Source of the DNA: Castanea sativa
Lineage: Eukaryota > Streptophyta > Magnoliopsida > Fagales > Fagaceae
DNA: 64,000 bases
Assembly: GCF_040712315.1 (NCBI RefSeq)
Contig: NC_134018.1
Location: 1,860,001 to 1,924,000, forward strand
Direction: 5' to 3'
The notes under the pieces are model-generated. The model did no database searches. It was not told the origin of the DNA and saw only the letters and a program-made list of their open reading frames with translations. The stretch's first letter is position 1; each line of letters starts with the position of its first letter. This document shows, in pieces, positions 22,660 to 32,530 of the stretch. The position numbers were made by a program, and so were the translations under genes.

Positions 22660-24900
22660 ATGGCTAGTTCATCATCCTCAGCAGTTACATCCTCAGCAGT
22701 CACAGGTACCATCTCAACCACATGTGATCTTTCCCTTCGTAAATCCACTGCAAATAGGCTAGACTATTTATATGAAATATCCCATGTCCCTGAAGATAGT
22801 AAAATACCTATTACAGATTTCCCTATTGTAAATCCTTATACTATTTTTGATAAACCTCAAAAAACCTTCAAAAAATCCATAAAAATTTATTTAGGTCACT
22901 CTTATCCTTCTAGTGTAAAAGAATATGTCCAAGCCTCAAAGTTTGACCAGTTCAATATTCTAGCTAATGAAAAAGAAAATTTTATCACTCTTGCCCTTCC
23001 TAGAGAGTTTGTCATTCCATGGCAAAGACAAGGTTACACTCACCTCCATTTTGGTGCAGTAAGACTCGCACTCACTTTTCATGGCAGAAAAGGACTTCCT
23101 ATAGCTTCTAGAATTTCTCTTCTTGATTCTAGATTTTTGGAATACCACAATGCAGTTATAGGAACAGTCCAAACCACACTCAATGTGGGAACAGTCTTTG
23201 TCACCCTTTTCCCCAATTTCAACATGTCTCTCAAAGACCCTCACCTTTGTGATGCTCTTAAAGTCCAAGTCCAGATCACAGGAGCTTCCCAAGTACATGA
23301 TACTTTTGCAACTACACTTCACTATTAGCTTGCCTACAGACTCCAAAACCATGCTTTTGACATAGCTATACCAGAGATAGCCCAGTCCAATGATGCTCTT
23401 TTAATCCAAGTTGACCCAGGCATGACGCCTATGTGCACATTTGTTCCACGACAGTTGAACAAAGACCAAATGAAAAAACTCTTTCTAGAATCATGGATCA
23501 CAAAATATGAAACTCTTTATCAGGCATCCAGGCCAATCCAGTCCGACACTCCTTTCTTCATCAGAAATCAAAATGGTGATGTTGAAGTAAGGTTTATGGT
23601 AGCCACACCAGAAAAAGAAGAAGTGACAGTCTTTCCAACGGCTATGATCCAACCAGTCTCATATGAAGGTCTTCAAGATCTTCAGATCAAAGCATTTAGT
23701 TAAGATGGAAAACCTGTCTATGAAGGAAAAGCACCCACTGGCCACATATGACGAGATGTTTGTGATTGTACAGAATGCCGAGAAGAAGAAGCATTTGAAG
23801 AGGAGCAAAAAAGACGAAAGAAAAAGTCTTCACAGCAGCTTCTTAAAGAAAGATATGAAGCAGGAGACCCAGAAGTTGACCTCCTTGGAGAACCTTCTGG
23901 AAAGTTTGACTACTATGTCCTCTATCCCAAATCCAGAAAGCAAAAAACTCCATCCCTTTCCCCATGCAAAGAAAGTCAAGATCAAAACCAACAAAACCAG
24001 AAACCACCATTAATCCCATATTACCAGAAAGTCCTTCCCCAAATACAAAAATGTCAACCCAAGCCTCCCAGTCAAACCCACACACAAAAGACTTTACCTT
24101 GTTATATGTTTGACCATGCATTACCCTCCTATTCACAAAATTTTCCTCCTCTAGAAAGTTTTGACCACCCCCAAGCCAATGTTAAACATGTTTGGAAAAT
24201 CAAAAACCCTGTTGGAACCAATCTAGATGGAACCAAAAAAACAAGTCTCTTCAGCTGAAGCAACTCTCAATTGGCAAGCAGAAAATGCTGTAACATAAAA
24301 TCAAGTCCTTTCAAAGATTCTTGATAATCAACAAAAGTTGACTAAAGCAGTAACTCATACCTTCTCATCCTCAAATTCTCTCATTGAAGATTTGAAGAAG
24401 AAAATACAGTCAGTTGAACAAGAATTGGAAACAATTGCCTCCATAGTAAAAGATTTGTCTGTCTCTTTTCCCCTCATTGGGAAAAAAGGAAAAGAAAGAA
24501 AGCAGTTGTTGATGCAACTCCAGTCTATGGAAAACTCACAAAAGGCAGCTACCCAAGCTCTTCCAATGCAAGTCTACATGCCTTACCAACCTCGTCAATC
24601 ATTGTATAAAGATTTGTCCATACCAGTACCCTCACCATTCTCCCCAGTTTCCCCATACCAAAACCTCCAACCACTAAACATGACACATCCAGCTCAAAAT
24701 CCTTTTAAACCATGTGGAATTTTTCCCAACATAACAAACCTAACACCACCAACTTAACTAGAATCTCAACCTAGACCAGAACCTCCAACCAAACCACAAA
24801 ATGAACCTCCCCCCATCAAAAAAGACAAAGAACCATTATACCAACCACTAAGGGTAAGTAAACTTTATAGGCTTCTAGACTTAGACATTCTAAAATTGTA
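22660..24900 (+). pseudogene. Endogenous caulimovirid-like relic: movement protein and coiled-coil region
   Basis: One frame from ATG 22660 runs to about 24258, broken by in-frame stops at 23326 (TAG), 23701 (TAA) and near 23749 (TGA). The first 340 codons resemble 30K-superfamily movement proteins of Caulimoviridae, with the intact block HFGAVRLALTFHGRKG near 23055-23100. That protein family opens plasmodesmata for cell-to-cell spread. A charged region follows with CDCTECREEEAFEEE. After a frame change near 24250, a second part (to about 24900) has a predicted coiled coil (SLIEDLKKKIQSVEQELETI) and a Pro-rich stretch, as in the capsid-side part of such polyproteins. No reverse transcriptase is present. 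The copy is dead and truncated. Confidence 0.75.
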
Positions 24901-25039
24901 GTGTTTTTAAGTAATTCATTGAGAGTATTCTTTAACGGGTCCAGAATATTGGTATACTTTTTTTTTAATACTGTTTATAAAAATTTTCCTTTTTTTTTAT
25001 TTGATTTTGAATATGTATCTTGACTATAGATGATGGATG

Positions 25040-25044
25040 CTAGT
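25040..25044. other. Target-site duplication CTAGT, left
   Basis: CTAGT directly before the element B 5' LTR; an identical CTAGT follows its 3' LTR at 36339-36343. Confidence 0.95.
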
Positions 25045-25800
25045 TGTGGGGAGTAAAAGGACCCGAGCAGGTATTTGGGCCTTTGGGCTCTGATAAGAAG
25101 GGCCAATTCATTCTTGACTAAAGGCCTTTAGGATTGAAAGTTGGCCCACAAGCCGAGGGTCCGAGGATGCATTCGAAGAAGAATCTCTCCTCGGACAGAC
25201 CCGGGATGACTTGGAGATTCGCTAGAAAGATTAAGGCAGAGTTCCGGAAAGACTATTGGTTAAGAGGTGGATCCCTGTACCCTCTAGATGCACCGGTGTT
25301 AGAGAAATATCTTAGAAAAAGGCTGCCACCTCCACATTAAAGATCCTGCACCTACCTCCCTGGCCGCATTAATGGGGAAGTGACCCCTGAACAGTAGAAC
25401 TGAACCTTCTGGTTACTATTTAAACACTTGAAGAAGGTGGTGTCAAAGGGGGAGGAGAAGATTTGTGCAACACGTGGATAAAGCACCAAGAGAAGAAGTA
25501 TTTAAGAAGAGTAGAGGTCAAAGAAATGGGGATCAGTGATCAAAAATAGGGACTAAGAATTGTAACCTTCAAAGAAGAAAGAGAAATAATACAGAAATTG
25601 TCCTCGGCTTACGTCCGAGGAAGTTCCTTTGCCATAATCACTTACTATTCACAAGTATTTTTACACTTTAGCCTGTTTATTAAGTTTCCAGCATCCCTAA
25701 ACTAGATTTCAAATCCATACTCTACAAATCTCATTGTTTAAGGCTTATTGGGCCTAAGCCCATGTTTTTCTTTGGGTCCAAGTGCAACTGTGCGCTTACA
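25045..25800 (+). repeat. 5' LTR of element B (756 bp)
   Basis: Starts TGTGGGGAGT and ends GCGCTTACA, followed at once by the primer site. A TATTTAAA box lies at 25417-25424. CCTCGG and CCGAGG motifs recur, as in the element A LTR. Confidence 0.96.
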
Positions 25801-25802
25801 AT

Positions 25803-25818
25803 TGGCGCCGTCTATGGG
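25803..25818 (+). other. Primer binding site of element B
   Basis: TGGCGCCGTCTATGGG lies two bases after the LTR. It is the minus-strand DNA start site; the matching tRNA is not assigned here. Confidence 0.85.
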
Positions 25819-25847
25819 AAGTCTAGTCTTGAAGGAGTTGGAATACC

Positions 25848-27110
25848 ATGGCAGGCTTAGGCTCACACCATGCAGAATCTTAGGGATCGCAACCTGAGGA
25901 TCTTTTCGAGCGTCTTGAGCGCCGGAGGGATCGAAAGGGAAACGTTCACACTGAGTACCCTAGAGCGAGCCATACTCATGGCGGAGGCAGCACCACCCAC
26001 GAGGATGGTGCTAAGGCCATGCAGAAGGAGATTAATCATCTTAAAAGGAAACTGCGCCGCGTCAGACGGAAGCGTTCACCATCCTCATCCAATCCTTCTT
26101 CAGGGGAGGCCTGGGGAGGTAGCTACAGCTCAAGGTCATGGTCGCCCCCCAGTGGAGCGTCCTCTTGTGAGGAGGACAACCCACCAGCTCATAGGCGTAA
26201 GAAGCTCCCCTCTAGGGGCTTGGGGAATGATGCTATGAGCCGGGCGTTGCACTAACTCTCTAAATCGCCATTCTCACGGAGGATTGAGAATGGGAGGCTC
26301 CCCAGGAAGTTCAACCAGCCCACCTTCACCATCTATAATGGCCGAACTGACCCGGTGGAACATGTGAGTCACTTTAACCAGAAGATGGCGATGCATTCTC
26401 ATAATGAGACCTTGATGTGTAAAGTCTTCCCCTCTAGCTTGGAACCTGTCGCTATGAGGTGGTTTAACGGCCTTAAGTCAGGGTCTGTAGGCTCGTTTGG
26501 GGAGCTTACTAGGGTATTTGCGTCACGATTTATTACCTACAGCAAAGTGCCTCGACCATTGGACTCACTGTTATCTATGGCCATGAGGGAAAGAGGGACG
26601 TTGAAAGCATACTTCGACTGATATTGGGAGATGTTTAATGAGATAGATGGTGATTTTGATGAGGTGGCAATCAATACCTTTAAGGTAGGCCTTCCTATTG
26701 ATCATGACTTGAGGAAGTCCTTGACCAAAAAGCCCGTTTGTAGCGTACGTCGTCTCTTGGATTGTATTGATGAATACAAAAGGGTAGAGGAAGACCAACA
26801 GCAAGGAAAGGGTAAGGCGAAGGTTATCCCGCAGGAGAGAAGGGATTTCAGGTCAGACAGATATCATAGCAACAAGCCGGGAAGAGATTACACCGGGCAG
26901 TCTTGCTTGGCAGCACCTCAGACCGTAAATACTATGTTCTGAGAGCCAGTACACTAGCTATTAGAGAAAGTCCGCAAGGAGCCCTACTTCAGGTGGCCTA
27001 GTAAGATGGCAGGGAACCCTGCGAAGAGAAATCAGAATCTCTTTTGTCAATACCATTAGGACGTGGGTTATACTATCGAGAACTGTCGGAGCCTCTGAAA
27101 TCACTTAGAG
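25848..27110 (+). pseudogene. Element B gag
   Basis: ATG at 25848 opens the polyprotein frame. A basic arm (MQKEINHLKRKLRRVRRKR) precedes the gag domain (FTIYNGRTDPVEHVSHFN at about 26325; VPRPLDSLLSMAMRE near 26560), then DEYKRVEEDQQ and a degraded zinc-knuckle region near 27045-27110. Stops occur at 25881, 26253, 26619 (TGA where element A has Arg), 26940 and several near 26955-27100. All are in the one frame, so damage is by point change. Confidence 0.92.
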
Positions 27111-27379
27111 CAGCTTGTCATTAAAGGAAAATTGAAACAGCACCTTTATCAACCTAATAGGAAAGGTAGTTACTCCGGCTTGAATAATCAGAAGAATAAC
27201 TCTTCTCGGCCGGCCTTGGGAATGATTAACATTATTTTCGTTACACCTGGCAAGATCGGCTCATGTCCCACTAGGTTGATGGCAGTTTTGCACTCTCTAG
27301 CCGACAATGCAGGTTGCAAGCCAAAGCGGTTGAAGGTGAATTTACCCGTCTTAGGATTTTTAGAGTAGAATAAGGTTGG

Positions 27380-27830
27380 GACCATCCAACCCCATGATGA
27401 TGCCCTTGTGCTCACTCTAAGAATAGAGAATTACGACATAAAAAGAGTGATGATTGATCAAGGTAGCAGCGCAAATATCATGTATCTTGATTTATTCAAG
27501 AGGCTAAGGTTAAAGCTAGAGGATCTTACTCCTTATGACTCGCCACTTATAAGCTTTGAAGGGAAAGCTGTTGTACTGAAGGGACAGATTCGTTTGCTCG
27601 TTCAATCTGGCTCGGAAACGATTGAGGTAAATTTTATTGTGGTTGACGCATATTCCCCATATATAGCCATCCTTGCCAGGCTATGGCTGCACACTTTGGG
27701 TGTTGTCTCCTCTACCATGCATGTTAAGGTTAAGTTCCCATCGGGGGAATACGTTGAAGAAATTCTTAGCAGCCATTCAGTGGCTAAGCAATGCATATTG
27801 GCTGCAGTACTGTGTTAGGCCGAAACAAAG
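27380..27830 (+). pseudogene. Element B aspartic protease
   Basis: Contains VMIDQGSSANIMYLDLF (catalytic Asp with DQGSS) and FIVVDAYSPYIAILARLWLH. The only break seen within the domain region is the TAG at 27816. It would process gag-pol and lies between gag and RT in the same frame. Confidence 0.88.
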
Positions 27831-27869
27831 TCCTTAGCTTTAACTATTAAAGATTTATAGCAATTAACG

Positions 27870-28905
27870 GCTTCGGATGCGCCTAATGTAGTGACAGGAG
27901 AGGAAGCTTTATATGAAGATTTGGAGAAGTTTCTAATAGCGAATGATCTTGAAAAGTTCTTTCAAGTTGGCATATGTTTGCCACACCAGGAGAAGATGGA
28001 TTTGTTGGAGTTTTTAAAAGACAACATTGATGTTTTTGCGTGGGATCCTTATGAGGCTCCAGGCGTAAACCCAAGCTACATTTGTCATCGTTTGAATGTC
28101 AACCCTGCCTCTGTTCCTAAAAGGCAGCTACCTCGGCGTTCCTCCAAAGAACATTCCGAGGCTGTCAAGGAGGAAGTACACAAGCTCAAGAGGGTTAGGG
28201 CTATTATAGAAGTTTTCTGCCCAAAATTGTTGGCGCATACGGTCATGGTAAAAAAGAAGAATGGAACGTGGAGAGTATGTATGGACTTCACAGATTTAAA
28301 TAAGGTCTGCCTAAAGGAGTTATTCCCAATGCCACATATTGATTAACTTGTAGACGCCACTGTCGGACATTCTCGGATGAGTTTTTTAAATGCCTTCCAG
28401 GGCTACCATCAAATTCCATTAGCGTTGGAGGATCAAGAGAAAATTGCTTCTATCACTTCAATATGGAACTACCACTATAACGTCATGCCGTTTGGGTTGA
28501 AGAATGTTGGAGCTACCTATCAAAGAATGATGACCAGGATGTTTAAGCTGCTACTTGGAATGACTATAGAGATATATGTGGATGACATGGTAGTTAAGAG
28601 TAAAATGATATATGCGCATGTGAAAGATTTAGACAATACCTTTCAAGTACTTCGAAAGTATAAGCTGTACCTTAATGCCTTAAAGTGTTCTTTTGGTGTA
28701 GAATCTGGAAAGTTCCTGGATTATATGATTACTCACAGAGGGATAGAGGTAAGCCTGGCACAGGTCAAAGCTATTCAGGACTTACAGCCGCCTCGGAATC
28801 CAAAAGAAGTCCAGAAGTTGACCGGAATGATCACTGCTCTCAGTAGATTTATCTCTTGGTCAGCTGACAAGTGCTAATCTTTCTTCCAATTGTTAAATAA
28901 ATAGA
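27870..28905 (+). pseudogene. Element B reverse transcriptase
   Basis: Runs from the pre-RT region (NIDVFAWDPYEAPGVNP) through KKKNGTWRVCMDFTDLNKV, FLNAFQGYHQIPLAL and an intact YVDD at 28575-28586 to the thumb region PPRNPKEVQKLTGM. Stops at 28344 (TAA where element A has Gln) and 28875 break it. Element A supplies the same blocks, which confirms the frame. Confidence 0.95.
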
Positions 28906-29440
28906 AGGGGTTCTAATGGACCGAGGATTGCGTGATGGCCTTTCAACAGTTTAAGCAATATCTTTCTCGGTCACCCATTTTTTCTCGACCTGAAGTGGAC
29001 GAGGCCCTGTTTGCGTATCTGGCAGTGGCCGTCCACGCAGTCAGTCTAGTCCTCATATGGGACAAAGGTGGGGCGCAAAGACTTTTTTACTACGTTAGTA
29101 AATCCTTGAATGAGGCTGAGGTGCGTTATCTACTTTTAGAGAAAGTGTTACTAGCCGTAGTTCATGCCATGCGGAAGCTTCCTCACTATTTCCAATCCCA
29201 CACCATGGTGGTTCTAACCTAACTACCCCTTAAGTCAATCTTACGCAGTGTTGATTACTCCGGGAGGGTGGCTAAATGAGGAACCATTTTGGGAGCCTTT
29301 GATATCAAATACATGCCGCGCACCTGGGTGAAAGGCCAGGTTCTTGCGGATTTGGTGGCAGAGTTTGCCGAACCATTGTTAGAAGAAACTCTAAAGGAAT
29401 CACACATGGATGAAAAATCAGTTGGTGTGATTACAAGCGC
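28906..29440 (+). pseudogene. Element B RT-linked RNase H
   Basis: Shows MAFQQFKQYLSRSPIFSRPEV, RLFYYVSKSLNEAE, LLEKVLLAVVHAMRKLPHYF and FDIKYMPRTWVKGQVLADL. Stops at 29220 (TAA for an expected Gln) and about 29277 (TGA for Trp) break it. It removes the RNA template after minus-strand synthesis in this family. Confidence 0.9.
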
Positions 29441-29900
29441 AGCACCTCCGACTTGGAAAATGTCTATTGATGGGGCAGCTAATCAGAGAGGGTTTAGTGT
29501 CAGACTTGTCTTGATGTCTCCTGAGGGAATTTTCTTCAAAAAATCTTTAAGATTGGTATTCTCGGTTATTAATAATGAGGCCCAGTACGAAGCAGTCTTG
29601 GTGGGCATGAGCATGGTACATAGGATGGGTGGAAAGGAAGTTCATATGTTCTCAGATTCTCAGTTAGTGGTCGGCTAGGTCACGGGGACCATGGAGGCTA
29701 GGGATCCAAGAATGCAAGAGTACTTGGCCCAAGTCAAACGTTTGCAAGCTAAATTTGATTCTTTTGTCCTATCTCATGTTTCTAAAGGTGGAAACACACA
29801 TGTAGATTCTTTGGCCACGTTAGCGACATCCTCGGATCAGTGTTTGCCTAGGATTATCCTTGTAGAGGATTTGCTAGAGCCAACTCTTACCACTGTCAGT
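29441..29900 (+). pseudogene. Element B second RNase H
   Basis: The second domain has WKMSIDGAANQRG, NNEAQYEAVLVGMSM, HMFSDSQLVVG and GNTHVDSLATLATSS, which carry the acidic catalytic pattern of RNase H. A TAG at 29676 stands where element A has Gln. The tandem RNase H arrangement supports placement in the Tat lineage. Confidence 0.85.
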
Positions 29901-31173
29901 GCAGCCCGTATCCATCTGATAAGGCCTGGACCTAGTTGGATTGACCCGGTGATATCTTTTCTGAAAAAAGACATCCTTCCTGAGGACAAGTCCGAAGCAG
30001 ATAAGATTCGTCGAAAGGCGCCGCGTTTCTGGTTGTCCGAGGATCAGAAACTGTATAAACGATCCTTCTCCGAACCATACTTGTTATGTGTACACCCTGA
30101 ATCAACAGAGACGCTTTTAGAAGAACTGCATGAAAGGATTTGTGGGAGCCACACTGGGGGAAGGTCCTTAACCCATAGAGCCCTGACTCAGGGATATTGG
30201 TGGCCCAATATGTAGAGGGAAGCTCAAGACTACGCAAGAAAGTGCGACCAGTGCCAGAGGTTCGCCCTTAACATTCATCAACCTGGAGGGGTTCTCAATC
30301 CTCTCTCCAGTCCTTGGCCTTTCGCTCAATGGGGATTGGACATAGTGGGGCCATTTCCGAGGGCTGCAGGAAACAAAAGGTGGCTGCTCTTGAGGACCAA
30401 CTACTTCATTAAATGGGTCAAGGCTGAGCCCTTAGCAAATATTAGGGACGTCGATTCCAAGAAGTTTATTTGGAATAACATCATCACTAGATTTGGGGTA
30501 TCACACACACTTATTTCAGAAAATGGCGTTCAATTCGACAGTAGGGTTTTTAGGAAATATTGTGGTGACATGAGCATCATAAATAGATATTCCACTCCAA
30601 CTTATCCTCAAAGAAATGGACAAGCCAAGGCCGTTAACAAGGTCATAGTTAATAAGCTCAAGAAAATATTGGACGATGCGAAAGGCAGATAGGTAGAAGA
30701 ACTACCACATGTTTTATGGACGTATCAAACTACGCCGCGCAGGTCCACTGGAGAAACTCCATTCTCTATGACTTATGGAGCCGAGCCGGTGATACCTCTT
30801 GAATCTGGTTTCCCCACACTAAGGACGAGTTCTTTTAGCCCAGAAAACAACAATGGCCTCCTAGAGAAAGGCCTGGATTTAGTTGAGGAACGACAAGAGG
30901 CAGCTATGATCCAAATGACTTATTATCAACAGAAGCCTAAACGGGGATATGATGCCCATGTGAAGCTAAGGCCACTCGCGCCTGGGGATCTCGTACTAAG
31001 AAAGGTCGTGGGCACTGCTAAGAACCCAGCTTGGGGTAAGCTAAGACCAAACTGAGAAGGGCCTTATCGCATTGTTTCTGTAGCAGGCATAGGGTCGTAT
31101 CGGCTAGCTGGCCTAGATGAAAAAATTGTACAACGCCCATGAAATGTAAACAACCTTCGAAGGTATTATTATT
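29901..31173 (+). pseudogene. Element B integrase
   Basis: Has the zinc region (HERICGSHTGG...CDQCQRF), the core with GLDIVGPF, ISENGVQFDS (Glu in place of the catalytic Asp seen in element A as SDNG) and NGQAKAVNK (Lys where the catalytic Glu is expected), and the C-terminal NPAWGKLRPN block. Stops occur at 30213, 30690, 31053 and near 31140. With both a stop-riddled frame and two catalytic substitutions it cannot act. Confidence 0.93.
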
Positions 31174-31244
31174 AATAAAAGATGCCTTTGTTGATTCGCA
31201 GTTCAAAGTTATGAATGCATATGGGCTTACAAATACAGTTATTA

Positions 31245-32170
31245 TATATCAAATAGAAACTTGGTTAAGTATGGTCCTCGGACCACACACCTTGTGGAAA
31301 TTGATATATTATTATTTGTTAAACAGAACCTTAGTTATGCCGGGTCCTCGGGTCTTCTACTATGGGGAAATTAACATCTTAAGTTACTGTTCTTATATAT
31401 CAAACAGAAACATGGTTAAGTAATGTCCTCGGACCACACACCTTGTGGAAATTGATATCTTATTATTTGTTAAACAGAACCTTAGTTATGCCGGGTCCTC
31501 GGGCCTTATACTTTGGGGAAATTAACATCTTAAGTTACTGTTCTTATATATCAAACAGAAACTTGGTTAAGTATGGTCCTCGGACCACACACCTTGTGGA
31601 AATTGATATCTTATTATTTGTTAAACAGAACCTTAGTTATGCCGGGTCCTCGGGCCTTCTACTTTGGGGAAATTAACATCTTAAGTTACTGTTCTTATAT
31701 ATCAAACAGAAACTTGGTTAAGTATGGTCCTCGGACCACACACCTTGTGAAAATTGATATCTTATTATTTGTTAAACAGAACCTTAGTTATGCCGGGTCC
31801 GAGGGCCTTCTACTTTGGGGAAATTAATATCTTAAGTTACTGTTCTTATATATCAAACAAAAACTTGGTTAAGTATGGTCCTCGGAGCACATACCTTGTG
31901 AAAATTGATATCTTATTATTTGTTAAACAGAACCTTAGTTATGCTGGGTCCTCAGGACTTATACTTTGGGAAAATTAACATCTTAAGCTACTATTCTTAT
32001 ATATCAAATGAAAAATTGGTTAAGTATGGTCCTCGGACCACATACCTTGTGGAAATTGATATCTCATCATTTGTTAAATAGATTCATGGTTAAATTGAAT
32101 CTTAAGTTGTACATCTTTAAATGTTAAACAGAAATTTGGTAAGGTATGGTCCTCGGACCTCACACTTTAC
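31245..32170. repeat. 151-bp tandem array in element B 3' region
   Basis: The motif GTCCTCGGACCACAC recurs at 31274, 31425, 31576, 31727, 31878 and 32029, an exact 151-bp period, with a shortened last unit (120 bp) from 32149. Each unit has two CCTCGG-bearing halves. The unit is homologous to the reverse complement of the 153-bp unit in element A. Confidence 0.96.
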
Positions 32171-32530
32171 TAAAATTAGCGTCTCAGGTTACAAAGTCTA
32201 AGTATCACATGGGTTTCCCAAGTGAGGCACGGTTTACCATCTAAACTAAGTTAGTTCTGGTCAGGTTTATGAACGCTTTACTTTGCAAGGCAAGTATGTG
32301 CATAGCTGTTTAAAGTTGTAATTGTTCAACTGTTAAAATTAGACTTATTCATCTCATTCTTTCTTTCGCTGTGTGCTAATGAGAACTTTTATGGCAAGCA
32401 TAATATGACATGATGAAATAAGCACAATTCAGATGAAAATCAAATAAAGTTGTTTTTCATTAATTATCTTGGTATACATCATTACATGGAAATTTTTAAG
32501 TACAGAGGAAAGGAAGCCTTAAGCTTGGCT
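32171..32530. other. Spacer between tandem array and antisense gene end
   Basis: Unremarkable sequence between the array and the antisense stop codon; it would include the antisense gene 3' UTR and polyadenylation region. No motif is assigned. Confidence 0.5.

Noticed and set aside
31139..31978. Series of overlapping open frames of 60-95 codons with near-identical repeated peptides
   Set aside because: They are by-products of the 151-bp tandem array; the period is not a multiple of three, and each frame just reads the same repeat.
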